A DNA stretch of 64,000 nucleotides. Origin: JACKHA01 sp041401985 (GTDB taxonomy: Bacteria > Planctomycetota > Phycisphaerae > Phycisphaerales > UBA1924). The notes below the pieces were generated by a model. That model was not told the DNA's origin. It made no database searches and saw nothing but the letters and a program-made list of their open reading frames with translations. The translations under genes were made by a program, and so were the position numbers. Positions 1-8,691 of the stretch are shown here, piece by piece. How positions within the stretch are numbered: the stretch's first letter is position 1; each line of letters opens with the position of its first letter. Location of the stretch: NCBI GenBank assembly GCA_041401985.1, contig JAWKTE010000006.1, positions 124,001 to 188,000 on the forward strand, read 5' to 3'.

Positions 1-766
1 CGAGGCCGACGGCGCGGCGGGGCTCGCCGTGGAGGTCGTAGACGTCGATCGCGGGCTCTTCGTATGGATGGAACTCGCGGAGCGTCTCGATGGCGATGGG
101 CAGGGCCCGCTTCGAGCAGACCATCTCGAGTCGGACCTCCTCGACCAGTTCGACCTGGCCCGGCTTGCCGACGACGGGCTTGGATCCCTCGGCCCCGAAG
201 AACGAGCCGGTGCCGGTCGTGGCGAAGGAGCAGACGCGGTAGTTGCCGATGATGCCCGCGCCGGCGGAGGCCAGGGCCATGCGGAGGTTCTCGACCTTCT
301 CGGCGGGGACGAACGTGACGATCTTGACCTGGCGGGTCGGGTCGGGCTGGGCGAAGGGGGTCAGGGCGCGGCAGTCGCCCGGGATGCGGGAGGCGTCGGG
401 CGAGAGGCACTCGCAGAGCCAGTCGGTCAGGCCGTGGGGCGCGGCGTCGAGGGCGGTGTGCGGGGAGTAGACGGCGATGCCGGCCTGGATGGCGCGGTAG
501 AGGATGCGTTCGCGGGGCGTGGCGTCGGTGATCGAGGTGAGGGGGTTCCAGATGGGCGGGTGGTAGGCGATGATGGCCGCGGCTTTGGCGCGGATGGCCT
601 CGTCGATGACGCGCTCGGTGAGATCGATGGTGAGCAGGACGGGGCCTGCGATGGCGGCGGCGCGCTGGCCGACGTGCAGGCCGACGCGGTCCCAGGACTC
701 GGCCAGGTGGGGCGGTGCGATGCGTTCGACGGCGGCGACGAGATCGGCGACGGTGGGTGTGGGCAT
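1..766 (-). CDS. Nif3-like dinuclear metal-centre protein (GTP cyclohydrolase I type 2 family), 3' end cut off by window
   Basis: Read on the minus strand from ATG at 766, the protein begins MPTPTVADLVAAVERIAPPH and stays open to the window edge (about 255 residues). It carries the Nif3/YbgI metal-site signatures: a histidine in AYHPPIWNPL (near residue 65), the HTALDAAP motif (near residue 100) and the C-terminal HPYEEPAIDVY motif, which supplies a histidine and a glutamate. Nif3 proteins form hexameric rings around two metal ions; their physiological role is poorly defined, and the cyclohydrolase name comes from a few members. An insert between the two metal-binding halves (residues about 135-200) resembles the longer YqfO-type members. 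The gene lies downstream of the pilin cluster in the same orientation, separated by about 170 bp that hold repeats and stem-loops. Only the last residues are missing. Family assignment is firm; function is not. Confidence 0.88.
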   Translation of the reverse strand, partial: MPTPTVADLVAAVERIAPPHLAESWDRVGLHVGQRAAAIAGPVLLTIDLTERVIDEAIRAKAAAIIAYHPPIWNPLTSITDATPRERILYRAIQAGIAVYSPHTALDAAPHGLTDWLCECLSPDASRIPGDCRALTPFAQPDPTRQVKIVTFVPAEKVENLRMALASAGAGIIGNYRVCSFATTGTGSFFGAEGSKPVVGKPGQVELVEEVRLEMVCSKRALPIAIETLREFHPYEEPAIDVYDLHGEPRRAVGL

Positions 767-812
767 GGGCGGCCTCGTGCGGGTGAGGGGAATCGTAGAG
801 GGATGATGGCGT

Positions 813-847
813 GGGAGGCACCAAGGCACGAGGCATCGAGGCACGAG
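813..847 (+). repeat. Short tandem repeat array, GGCATCGAGGCA family
   Basis: Degenerate tandem units of the type GAGGCACGAGGCATC run for about 35 bp between the Nif3-like gene and the pilin cluster. Close relatives occur at 19917-19950 (same strand), 20346-20380 (opposite strand) and inside dnaE at 30819-30856. No inverted partner was seen nearby, so this is a solitary copy. Confidence 0.6.
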
Positions 848-858
848 TGGTATGCCGT

Positions 859-907
859 CCGTCTGCGCGAGACGCAGACGGGGCGGCGCGTTTGGAGGCG
901 CCGCCCC
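859..907. other. Two adjacent perfect stem-loops
   Basis: CCGTCTGCG pairs with CGCAGACGG (859-881), and GGGGCGGCGC pairs with GCGCCGCCCC (880-907). They lie just downstream of the stop codon of the pseudopilin gene at 935 on the minus strand. There is no T-run on either strand, so they are not a canonical intrinsic terminator. They may stabilise the transcript 3' end or be a palindromic repeat unit. Confidence 0.4.
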
Positions 908-934
908 GTCAGAGGTCGTGGGTTGTGGTGCGCC

Positions 935-1567
935 TTACTCCTCCAGGCGCCTCGGGCTGGTGGAGGCGACCATGCGGACGACCGGGGCGTCGAGGGGGGC
1001 GCCGATGGTGTCGGCCTGGTCGTCGTCGGGCTGGATGGTGATGTCGATGGTGGCGCGGCGGAGGCGGGGGCCGACGTCGTAGTCGAGGATGAACAGCACG
1101 TCCTGCACGTTGCGGAGCATCGTGCGGGTGGTGGTGCTGATGACCGCGCCGTTTTCCACCTCGGTCAGCGTGGCCTGGAGGTGGAACGGGCCGGTCTCGG
1201 GGTCGGGCGAGTCGATGCGCTCGACGGTCCAGACCTGGGTGAGGGTGCTGGTGACGGGGACGGCGAACTCGATGGAGGTCGATTCGATGGTGGGGGTGAT
1301 GACGGGGTTGGCGGGGTAGGGGCCGAACTCCTCGCCGGTGCGGATGAGGGTGAGCAGGCGCTGCATGACGAGCCGCCCGACGACGTGGGTGGAGGCGGAC
1401 TCGGTGGTGACCTTGTAGGACTTGAAGCAGGCGTCCAGGGCGGTGAGCGTGGCGGTCAGCAGCATGGCGCTGATGGTCAGGGCCACGAGCATCTCGATGA
1501 CGCTGAAGGCGCGGCGGCGGGCTCGGGCTGCGATGCGGCGGACTCGGCTCGGGCTGGTTCGGGTCAC
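935..1567 (-). CDS. Prepilin-like protein with N-methylation motif (PilW-like minor pseudopilin)
   Basis: The 210-residue protein has a short basic leader followed by the prepilin cleavage/methylation motif AFSVIEMLVALTISAML (from about residue 19), the hallmark of type IV pilins and type II secretion pseudopilins. The single hydrophobic helix is followed by a beta-rich globular part with no recognised domain. The start is GTG at 1567, whose TG is shared with the TGA stop of the upstream giant gene (GTGA overlap). This indicates translational coupling. Position and size match the PilW-type minor pilins that follow PilV and PilX in pilus clusters. It would be processed by a prepilin peptidase, which is not encoded in the window. 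Confidence 0.78.
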   Translation of the reverse strand: MTRTSPSRVRRIAARARRRAFSVIEMLVALTISAMLLTATLTALDACFKSYKVTTESASTHVVGRLVMQRLLTLIRTGEEFGPYPANPVITPTIESTSIEFAVPVTSTLTQVWTVERIDSPDPETGPFHLQATLTEVENGAVISTTTRTMLRNVQDVLFILDYDVGPRLRRATIDITIQPDDDQADTIGAPLDAPVVRMVASTSPRRLEE

Positions 1568-4488
1568 AGGCGTCCTTCCTGGTAGGTGCCGGCCAGCGGG
1601 CGGACGGACATGGGCAGTGGCAGGCCGTCGGGCAGGGCCATGTCGGGATCGAAGCGCAGGTGGATGCGGCCGTAGCCGTGGAAGGGGATGGCGGTGGCGC
1701 CGGCGGGCTGGGCCTCGAAGGGCGAGACATCGGCGATGCCGTCGCCATTGGTGTCCCAGCCGGCGAGGCGCTGGCCGTTGTAGAACGGGAGTGTGGCGGG
1801 GTCGAGTGATTCCTCGTCGCCGTCGTCGGGGCCGAAGTAGCCGAGGGTGGTGTTGAAGAGCGAGGGGTTGCCCAGTGGGTTGCCGTGGATGTCGCGCAGG
1901 GGACCCTCGCCGGCGACGGGCTTGTAGGTGAGCAGGAGGGCGCCGTTGATGTCGGCGTTGCCCCGGACGTCGAGCAGGCCCGCGATGATGGCGCCCTGGA
2001 GGCGGACGGCCTGCTCGGGCGGGCTGTTGAAGGTGCCGATGTCGACGGACATGTTGGGGAGCATCATGGAGGAGCGTGCGATGACCTCCATGTCGTTGGG
2101 GTCGGGGTTGTAGCCGGGCTCGTCGGGGTGCTCGGGGTGCTCGGAGGCGAACTGGGTCCGGCCCGTGAACTGGATCTTGTTGCGGACGTTGTTGAAGGTG
2201 GCGGGGTTGTCGCTGACGATGGAGCCGACGAACAGGCAGTCGTGGAAGCGCAGGTTGTTGGAGTAGACGCGGGTGTCGTAGACGTGGGTCCCGTTGATGA
2301 CCAGGGGCTCGGGCAGCAGGTCGAGCTGCTCGGGCGGGTAGGTGCCGGCCTCGCTCTCGCGGACGTCGCCGCGATCGACGGGGCTCAGGGCCAGGCGAAC
2401 GACCTGGTCGGGCGGGTCGAGGGCGGCGGCCAGTGCGGGGTAGAGATCGGCGGCGGTCTCGCCGGGATCGTCGCCGAAGGCGTAGCGCTCGTTCTCCAGG
2501 GCGGGGCGTCCGGTGCTCTCGTCGAGGGCCATGCGGCCCCAGACGGACCACATGGGGTCGTCGTTGCTGCTGTGCGAGCGGACCCAGGTGACGCCGATGA
2601 AGGTGCAGTTGATGAACAGGCCGTTGTTGCCGGTGGGGATCTGGACGTCGCGGAAGGTCATGTTCTCGTAGACGGGGCGGTAGTACCAGTCGTTGTAGTT
2701 CGGCGAGTTGAAGGGCATGCGCTCGAAGTGGGCGTCGGCCCAGTTGTCGGGCAAGCCGTCGTAGTCTGCGTCGGCGTCGAGGCGGAAGTAGCGCGGGACG
2801 CCGGGGTCGCCGGACTCGACATAGGCCAGCAGCGAGGCGACCGAGACGCCGAGGTTGTCGGCGACCTGCTGGTTGAACGCGTCGCCATCGGAGGCGGTGC
2901 GGAGCGACTCGGTGGTGGCGGTGAAGTCGTCGTTGTCGAAGTCGGGGAGTTTGTCGGAGTCGACCTCGAAGCGCATGGGTGCGCCGTTCGCGCCGGGGGC
3001 GATGGGGCCGCGGATGCGCTCGAGGAAGTCGCCCTGCGCCGCGGACCAGGCCTGGGCGGAGACAACGAACGACAGCGAGCCGGCGACCTTGGAGTATCGG
3101 TCGAGGCGGTCGATGACGCCGTCGCGCCAGCCGAGTTCCTGGTCGGGGTAGGTGCCGGTGACGGGGTCGTAGTCGAGGGGGACCTCGATGCCGTCCATCA
3201 GGCCGTTGCCGTTGAGATCGATGAAGCCGTAGATCCCGTTGCGGTTGCGGTCGGGGTTGTTCATGTCGAGCAGGAGGGCCAGGTCGGCGTCGATGTCCTG
3301 GCCGCCCGAGTCGACGAACTCGGCGGAGCGTCCCTCGGCGGGGGTGCCGGCGGCCAGTTCGACGCTGAGCACGACCTGTCCGTCGTCGTCCTGGTCGAAG
3401 TGGCGGATGAACACGTCGAACTCGTCGACGGCGCCGTCCTGGGTCGCGTCGAGGAACGCGCCGTCGGGGTTGCCGTCCATGTCGTAGTCCCAGTTATTGT
3501 CGGGGACGCCCAGGCCCTCGGTGGGGTGGTTGACGCGGAGGCGGTTGTCGCCATCGACGTCGAAGTCGGCCAGGCCCTCGAAGAAGTCCTCGAGCTTGTC
3601 GTCGAGGATGGCCTCCAGGCCCAGGAAGTCGGAGCGGACGACCAGCGGGTCGCCGTGCTGCTCGTCGATGTCCTCGTAGCGTGCGCCCAGGTCGCCCTCG
3701 ACCAGGACGTTCTTGCCGATCATGATGCGGGTGGGACTGATGACGGCGTGGCTGACGCGCTTGGACAGGCGGATGTCCTGCATGATGGTGCGTGTCAGGG
3801 GCTGTCCCTGGCGCATGTAGGCGAAGTCGTAGCCGGTGACGATCATGCGGATGGTCACGCCGTCGGCCAGGGGGGCGTATGTGACGCGGAAGCCCGAGGC
3901 GCCCTCGGGAGAGGACGGGTCGTCGACCGGGTCGAGCGCGATGATGGGAGTGGTGACCCAGCCATCGGCGGCGTATTCGGCCAGGCTGACGCCGGGCGGG
4001 GCCGAGCCGATGGTGACCTGCTCGACGCCGTCCCAGTAGATGATGTTGGCGTCGGCGGCGTGGATGAAGGCGACGGCCTCGGCCAGGCCCGCGGGGTCGC
4101 TCGGCTCGTAGTGCCCGCTGGGCGGGGGCAGGATCTCGACCTCGCCGAGCGCGCCGAGGCTGCCGTTCCACAGGCTCGTGGCGAACGAGCCGTCGATCGT
4201 GCTGGAAGCGACGATGAAGCGGCTGGTGGCCTCGCCCATGCGTGCCTCGGCCATGGAAAGGCCGGTCTCGGCGGCGTGCATGGAGCGGCTCACGTGCAGG
4301 TGCGAGGCCGCGGCCCTGATGTTGCCCTGGCTGGAGATGGCCATGGCGGCGACGAGCGAGCCGAACATGACGACGAACATCATGGACAGCACGCTGACGA
4401 CGCCGCGCCGTGCGCGCGGGCGCTTGGAATCGCGCACCCGAACCGGGCGGGCCAGGCCGACGACGGACAGCAATCGACGCGCGTTCAT
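1564..4488 (-). CDS. Giant PilX-like membrane-anchored pilus assembly protein with Asp-rich calcium-loop-like repeats
   Basis: This is a 974-residue protein. After a basic leader (residues 1-28) comes one hydrophobic segment, GVVSVLSMMFVVMFGSLVAA, followed by a helix with AAETGLSMAE, as in PilX N-terminal domains. The remaining 900 residues are secreted-type and beta-rich. Residues about 300-430 hold several Asp-rich loops (DVDGDNRLRV, DYDMDGNPDG, DQDDDGQVV, NPDRNRNGIYG) that look like EF-hand or thrombospondin-type-3 calcium sites. Typical PilX proteins have under 250 residues, so this is at least four times longer and probably forms an adhesive pilus tip or surface fibre. It lies between two pseudopilin genes and overlaps the next by 4 nt. 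The exact role is inferred. Confidence 0.72.
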   Translation of the reverse strand: MNARRLLSVVGLARPVRVRDSKRPRARRGVVSVLSMMFVVMFGSLVAAMAISSQGNIRAAASHLHVSRSMHAAETGLSMAEARMGEATSRFIVASSTIDGSFATSLWNGSLGALGEVEILPPPSGHYEPSDPAGLAEAVAFIHAADANIIYWDGVEQVTIGSAPPGVSLAEYAADGWVTTPIIALDPVDDPSSPEGASGFRVTYAPLADGVTIRMIVTGYDFAYMRQGQPLTRTIMQDIRLSKRVSHAVISPTRIMIGKNVLVEGDLGARYEDIDEQHGDPLVVRSDFLGLEAILDDKLEDFFEGLADFDVDGDNRLRVNHPTEGLGVPDNNWDYDMDGNPDGAFLDATQDGAVDEFDVFIRHFDQDDDGQVVLSVELAAGTPAEGRSAEFVDSGGQDIDADLALLLDMNNPDRNRNGIYGFIDLNGNGLMDGIEVPLDYDPVTGTYPDQELGWRDGVIDRLDRYSKVAGSLSFVVSAQAWSAAQGDFLERIRGPIAPGANGAPMRFEVDSDKLPDFDNDDFTATTESLRTASDGDAFNQQVADNLGVSVASLLAYVESGDPGVPRYFRLDADADYDGLPDNWADAHFERMPFNSPNYNDWYYRPVYENMTFRDVQIPTGNNGLFINCTFIGVTWVRSHSSNDDPMWSVWGRMALDESTGRPALENERYAFGDDPGETAADLYPALAAALDPPDQVVRLALSPVDRGDVRESEAGTYPPEQLDLLPEPLVINGTHVYDTRVYSNNLRFHDCLFVGSIVSDNPATFNNVRNKIQFTGRTQFASEHPEHPDEPGYNPDPNDMEVIARSSMMLPNMSVDIGTFNSPPEQAVRLQGAIIAGLLDVRGNADINGALLLTYKPVAGEGPLRDIHGNPLGNPSLFNTTLGYFGPDDGDEESLDPATLPFYNGQRLAGWDTNGDGIADVSPFEAQPAGATAIPFHGYGRIHLRFDPDMALPDGLPLPMSVRPLAGTYQEGRL

Positions 4489-4536
4489 AAGGCTCCTCGC
4501 GCTCTCTCGACTCCAAAGCCCTGCGCCGCGGGCGCG

Positions 4537-5202
4537 TCAGGGGGCGATCCAGGTGATCCTGGTGACTTCCAGCGGCTCGTTGTCGTACGGGCCCTGGTAC
4601 TCGACGATGACGGTGACCAGCAGCGGGAACTGATCGACGGTGCGGCCCTCGAAGTCGCCCGAGGGCGGGTCCTCGTGGTCTGGCGGCAGCGCCACGGCGG
4701 TGTCGAAGGGGCTGACCTTGATGACCTCGACGCGCTGGGTCCAGCCGATCATGGGCACGGGCTCGCCGGTGTTGGGATCGAGCACGACCTGGCCATCGGC
4801 GTCGAGCTGGGGGATGACCTCGCCGTAGGCGTTGATGGGGCCCGGGAAGTCGCCCAGGGCGCCGAACTCGACGCCGTCGAAGTCGTCCAGGTCGTCGTAG
4901 TCCTGGACGGTGACCTCGCCGATCTCGGGCCCCCAGCCGACGAGCATGGGCCCGTCGAGGAAGAGCCCGGTGACAGGGTCGTGGCGGTCGAGGTGGCGGG
5001 TCATCTCGCGGAGTTCGCCGGCGAGGAAGGTGCCGCTGGCGGCCTGGCTGGACCAGGTGTTGGACCGCATGAAGGCCTGCTGGGCGTCGACGACGGCGAC
5101 GACCCCGACGCCGATGATCACCAGCGACATCGCGGTCTCGATCAGGGTGAAGCCCCGGTGCGAGCGCGACGCGGCATGGCGGTGGCAGTTCGTGCGGGAC
5201 AT
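4537..5202 (-). CDS. Prepilin-like protein with N-methylation motif (PilV/GspI-like pseudopilin)
   Basis: This is a 221-residue protein with a textbook class III signal, HRGFTLIETAMSLVIIGVGV (residues 16-35), including Gly-Phe at the cleavage site and the +5 Glu. The hydrophobic spine continues into DAQQAFMRS, as in PilV/GspI-type minor pilins. The C-terminal part is acidic and unassigned. The gene starts 31 bp after the stop of the PilC-like gene and ends 48 bp before the giant PilX-like gene, consistent with one transcript. Family membership is clear from the N-terminus; the particular minor-pilin type is a guess from gene order. Confidence 0.82.
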   Translation of the reverse strand: MSRTNCHRHAASRSHRGFTLIETAMSLVIIGVGVVAVVDAQQAFMRSNTWSSQAASGTFLAGELREMTRHLDRHDPVTGLFLDGPMLVGWGPEIGEVTVQDYDDLDDFDGVEFGALGDFPGPINAYGEVIPQLDADGQVVLDPNTGEPVPMIGWTQRVEVIKVSPFDTAVALPPDHEDPPSGDFEGRTVDQFPLLVTVIVEYQGPYDNEPLEVTRITWIAP

Positions 5203-5233
5203 CGGCGCGGTCCTCCTCCCGGAGGGCCATCGG

Positions 5234-6460
5234 TCACTTGACGATCTGGCTCATCTTGAAGATCGGCAGGATGATCGCCATGGCGATGAAGCCGACGATT
5301 GTGCCCATGACGAGGATCATGATGGGCTCGATGAGGCCGGTAACCGCCTTGATCGCGTCCTTGAGCTGCTTGCCGTAGTACGCCGAGATCTGGTCGAGCA
5401 CCTCGCCGAGTTTACCGGACTCCTCGCCCGCGGCGATCATCTGCACCACGCTCTTGGGCAGCAGCCTGTCCTTGAGCAGCGGGAGGGCGATCTTCTTGCC
5501 CTGGCGGACCGAGGAGTGCACGCGGCTCCACATGCCCTCGAACAGTTTGTTGCCCGAGATCTGCCCGGTGATGAGCAGGGTGTCGAGCATGGGCACGCCG
5601 GCGTTGATGAGCTGGCCCATGGTCTGGAGCGAGCGGGAGATGTAGAGCGCGCGGAACATGGCCTTGACCACCGGCACGTTCAGTTTGGCGGTGTCCATCC
5701 AGAAGCGCCCGACGGTCGTCTTGAGCGCGAGCAGGAACACGACGCCGACGCCGACCAGGCCCGCGAGCAGGATGGGCCACTGGGCGACCAGGAACTTCGA
5801 CAGGCCCATCAGGAACGTCGTGGCCCAGGGCAGGACCTCCTCCTTGCCCTCGAACACGCTGTAGAACTTGGGCAGCACGAACGCGAGCAGGAAGACGGTG
5901 ACCGCGACCGCCATCACGCCGATCACCGCGGGGTAGATCGACGCGCCGACGACCATCTTGCGCGTTTCCATCTGCTGGGCGATGTAGCCGGCGATGCGGT
6001 CGAGCATGTCGGCGAACGAGCCGGACATTTCGGAGGCGCGGACCATGTTGTAGTAGAGCGGGCCGAAGAGCTTGGCGTGCTTGGCGATGGCGTCCGAGAA
6101 CTGCTTGCCGCTCTCGACGTCGGTGCGGAGCGACTGGATCACGCGCCGGAAGCCGGGGTGGGTGGTCTGGTCGCCGATGCCCTCGAGGGCGGCCCGGAGG
6201 TTGATGCCGGCCCGCATCATGACGGCGAGCTGGGTCGTGAAGTCGAGCACGTGCTTCTGGCTGGGCTTGCCGGCGTTGAGTTCGGCGATCCGGGCCGCCA
6301 GCGACGCGCCGCCCTCCTTGCCGCCGATGGAGGACACGCTCATGACGTGCCCACCCTGGTTGCGCAGGATGGCGGCGGCGGTGGCGGCGCTCTCGGCCGA
6401 GAGCACGCCGCCGCGAACCGAGCCGTCGTCCGCCCGAACCTGGAACCTGTACGTGCCCAT
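5234..6460 (-). CDS. pilC: Type II secretion system F family inner-membrane protein (PilC/GspF-like)
   Basis: The 408-residue protein matches the length of PilC/GspF. It begins MGTYRFQVRADDGSVRGGV, the usual small N-terminal domain. Two T2SSF repeats follow, at about residues 70-195 and 275-400. Each has the pattern in which a cytoplasmic helical bundle precedes hydrophobic segments: VVGASIYPAVIGVMAVAVTV near 170, a segment near 225, and LIEPIMILVMGTIVGFIAMA near 380. These proteins form the platform that couples the assembly ATPase to pseudopilin insertion. The gene sits directly downstream of pilT and upstream of the pseudopilins, so it is probably the core of one pilus-like machine. The spacer to pilT holds an inverted repeat pair. 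Confidence 0.9.
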   Translation of the reverse strand: MGTYRFQVRADDGSVRGGVLSAESAATAAAILRNQGGHVMSVSSIGGKEGGASLAARIAELNAGKPSQKHVLDFTTQLAVMMRAGINLRAALEGIGDQTTHPGFRRVIQSLRTDVESGKQFSDAIAKHAKLFGPLYYNMVRASEMSGSFADMLDRIAGYIAQQMETRKMVVGASIYPAVIGVMAVAVTVFLLAFVLPKFYSVFEGKEEVLPWATTFLMGLSKFLVAQWPILLAGLVGVGVVFLLALKTTVGRFWMDTAKLNVPVVKAMFRALYISRSLQTMGQLINAGVPMLDTLLITGQISGNKLFEGMWSRVHSSVRQGKKIALPLLKDRLLPKSVVQMIAAGEESGKLGEVLDQISAYYGKQLKDAIKAVTGLIEPIMILVMGTIVGFIAMAIILPIFKMSQIVK

Positions 6461-6471
6461 CGTGGCTCCGG

Positions 6472-6563
6472 AGTAGTGCCGAGTGCTGAGGAACGAGTGC
6501 TGCGTGTTCTCTTGCCGTCGGGTCGCCGGTACTCAGCACGCAGCACTCAGTACTCGGCACTGG
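6472..6563. repeat. Inverted pair of short repeats (AGTGCCGAGTGCTGAG type)
   Basis: The left arm (about 6474-6505) has tandem AGTGCCGAGTGCTGAGG-like units, and the right arm (about 6529-6562) is their reverse complement with units CTCAGCACGCAGCACTCAG. A 25-bp centre separates them. The pair fills almost the whole pilT-pilC spacer and would form a long hairpin in the transcript. Similar inverted pairs with other unit sequences occur at 12.5, 52.7, 54.4 and 55.0 kb. Confidence 0.65.
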
Positions 6564-6564
6564 C

Positions 6565-7623
6565 TCATGCCGCCAGCATGCGATCCAGTTTGTCCGGGAA
6601 CACCGCCTGCGCGATCGCGTCCTCGCGGCTGACGTACCCGTTGAAGTAGAGTTCCGCGATCGACGTGTCCAGGCTGCACATGCCGATGGCGCGGTTGGTC
6701 TCGATCACGTTCGGGATCTCGAACGTGCGGTTCTCGCGGATCAGGTTCCGCACCGCGGGCGTGGCCAGCAGCGTCTCGACCGCCGGCACCATGCCCGGGC
6801 GGTCCTGACGCGTGAACAGGGTCTGCGACACCACGGCCTGCAGCGTGCCCGCGAGCATCGAGCGGATCTGGTTCTGCTGGCCCGCGGGGTACATATCGAT
6901 GATTCGCTCGACCGTCTGCGAGGCGTTGACGGTGTGGAGCGTCGAGAGCACGAGGTGGCCGGTCTCGGCGGCCGAGATCGCCAGGGCCGTGGTCTCGAGG
7001 TCGCGCATCTCACCGACGAGCACGATGTCCGGGTCCTGACGCAGGGCGTGCTTGAGGCCGGAGGAGAAGGTCGGCATGTCGGCGCCGAGTTCGCGCTGCT
7101 CGATGAGGCACTTGTCGCTCTCGAACGTGTACTCGACGGGGTCCTCGAGCGTGATGATGTGCTTGGCGTACCGCTCGTTCATCGCCTGGATCATGGCGGC
7201 GAGCGTGGTGGACTTGCCCGAGCCGGTGTCGCCCGTGACGAGCACCAGGCCGCGCGGGAGGTACGTGAGGCGGGCGATGACCTCGGGAAGGCTCAGCGCC
7301 TTGAGCGGCGGGACCTTCGTTTTGATCATACGCATGGCCATTCCGACCGTGCCGCGCTGCATGTGGCAGTTCACGCGGTAGCGGGCCAGGCCGTCGACCT
7401 GGTAGGAGAAGTCGGCGTCTTTCTGACGCTGGAAGATGGCCTGGGTCTCGGGGCTGGCCATCTCCTGGAAGAAGGACAGGCCCTGCTCGGGGCTGATGAC
7501 CTCGAAGTCGTCGAGCGGGCTGATGACCTGGTGCACGCGGACGACCGGGGGCTGCCCGCACACGAGGTGGATATCGGACGCGTCCGCGTCGTACGCCGCA
7601 CGAAGGATCTGGTTCAGGTCCAC
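6565..7623 (-). CDS. pilT: Type IV pilus retraction-type ATPase PilT
   Basis: The 352-residue AAA-type secretion ATPase has Walker A GDTGSGKST, an Asp-box region EDPVEYTFES, Walker B LVGEMRDLETT and the His-box GHLVLSTLHT. It also has VRNLIRE, close to the AIRNLIRE motif that separates PilT from PilB. I chose GTG at 7623 because GGAGG lies 8 nt upstream and the protein then starts VDLNQILRAAYDADASDIHL, the normal PilT beginning; a longer frame to 7689 adds 22 unrelated residues. PilT powers pilus retraction and twitching. No PilB/GspE-type extension ATPase is in the window, so either it is encoded elsewhere or this machine uses this ATPase alone. Confidence 0.93.
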   Translation of the reverse strand: MDLNQILRAAYDADASDIHLVCGQPPVVRVHQVISPLDDFEVISPEQGLSFFQEMASPETQAIFQRQKDADFSYQVDGLARYRVNCHMQRGTVGMAMRMIKTKVPPLKALSLPEVIARLTYLPRGLVLVTGDTGSGKSTTLAAMIQAMNERYAKHIITLEDPVEYTFESDKCLIEQRELGADMPTFSSGLKHALRQDPDIVLVGEMRDLETTALAISAAETGHLVLSTLHTVNASQTVERIIDMYPAGQQNQIRSMLAGTLQAVVSQTLFTRQDRPGMVPAVETLLATPAVRNLIRENRTFEIPNVIETNRAIGMCSLDTSIAELYFNGYVSREDAIAQAVFPDKLDRMLAA

Positions 7624-7824
7624 GCGTGTGCCTCCACCGACGGTGCCCCGGCCCGCAGCACACGCCGCGCACCGGTCCGGAGGGGACATCGGTCGGGCGC
7701 GGGCGGGCGTTCACGAGGGAGCGCGGCAAGACGGGCGGACTGCGCGGCCAAGGCGACGCAGACGGCATAGACGGCACAGATTGTGAGTGCGGCGGGCGGT
7801 CAGGGCGGCAACGCCCTGCTTGGT

Positions 7825-8691
7825 TCAGCAGCCCTCGGCGAACTTCGTCAGGAAGTAGAAGAAGTCGTCGTTGTTGAGCACGCCGTTGGGCACGCCGTAA
7901 CTCGGGTTGCCGGGGAAGGCGACGCCCGTCAGGTCCGGCGGCGACGGGCAGTTCGGGCTGCAGCCGGTGTTCGTGCCGAACAGCGTCAGGTAGTAGAAGA
8001 AGTCGTCGTTGTTCAGGATGCCGTTGGGCACGCCGTAGCCCGGTTGGCCGGGCAGCGAGCCGGAGGTGAAGTCGGGCAGGCACGCGCCGGGAGGGATCGG
8101 CGCCTGCGAGAAGGTGATGTTATCAATCGCGATGGCGTCGCTGAGGGCGCCCAGGTTGTTCGAGTCGACTCGGATGCGCAGCAGCCCCGATCGGGGCGGG
8201 CTCGTCGAGAACTCGAACGTCGAGCGTGTCGTTCGGGCGATGGAAACGCCGGACTGGACGAAGAGGTCGCGTCCGTCGCCGCCCTTGACGATGACGGCGT
8301 TGATGATCGGGTCCGTCGCGAACGCGTTCGTCCTGGCGGCCATATCGAACGAGTGCAGCAGAACCCAGTAGCCGGGATCGGCCGTGATGACGATCTCGAT
8401 GAATCCGAATCCTGTTGCGCTGTCGATGAGCACGTCGGTCAGATCGCCGTACCCCGTCGTCCAGGTCGCCGGGCTCATGGGGCCGACGCTGTAGTCGACC
8501 TCCGCGTCGGGGGTGAAGCCCTGCGACACGCCGTAGGTGAAGGGGCCCATGACGCCGGAGGTGACCCGGTCGCCGTAGGCCTGATCGATGGGCGAGCCGT
8601 TGGCGGCGCCCTGGATCTGGAACGTGAGGTCGATTGCCGCGGCCGGGGTGGCGCAGGCGCTCGCGGCCGCGAGCAGGAGGGCGAGTCTCAT
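7825..8691 (-). CDS. Secreted protein with two C-terminal GC-type dockerin-like repeats
   Basis: Starting at ATG 8691, the 288-residue product has a signal peptide (MRLALLLAAASACATPAAA). A beta-rich, jelly-roll-like domain follows (residues about 20-200). The C-terminus contains two tandem repeats, each with GVPNGILNNDDFFYYL or GVPNGVLNNDDFFYFL preceded by a cysteine-bounded segment, and ends in Gly-Cys. This tail resembles the GC-type dockerin anchoring domain of Phycisphaerae. The ATG overlaps the TGA of the upstream PEP-CTERM-like gene (ATGA), so the two are translationally coupled. The protein is probably exported and held at the cell surface; its ligand is unknown. A longer frame to 8772 exists but its extra residues lack signal-peptide character. 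Confidence 0.75.
   Translation of the reverse strand: MRLALLLAAASACATPAAAIDLTFQIQGAANGSPIDQAYGDRVTSGVMGPFTYGVSQGFTPDAEVDYSVGPMSPATWTTGYGDLTDVLIDSATGFGFIEIVITADPGYWVLLHSFDMAARTNAFATDPIINAVIVKGGDGRDLFVQSGVSIARTTRSTFEFSTSPPRSGLLRIRVDSNNLGALSDAIAIDNITFSQAPIPPGACLPDFTSGSLPGQPGYGVPNGILNNDDFFYYLTLFGTNTGCSPNCPSPPDLTGVAFPGNPSYGVPNGVLNNDDFFYFLTKFAEGC

Noticed and set aside
1885..5241. A 1118-codon open frame on the plus strand across the pilin genes
   Set aside because: It is the antisense shadow of the PilX-like and pseudopilin genes; at this GC content stops are rare in that phase, the translation is Val/Asp/Gly-rich without domains, and the minus-strand genes have clear motifs.
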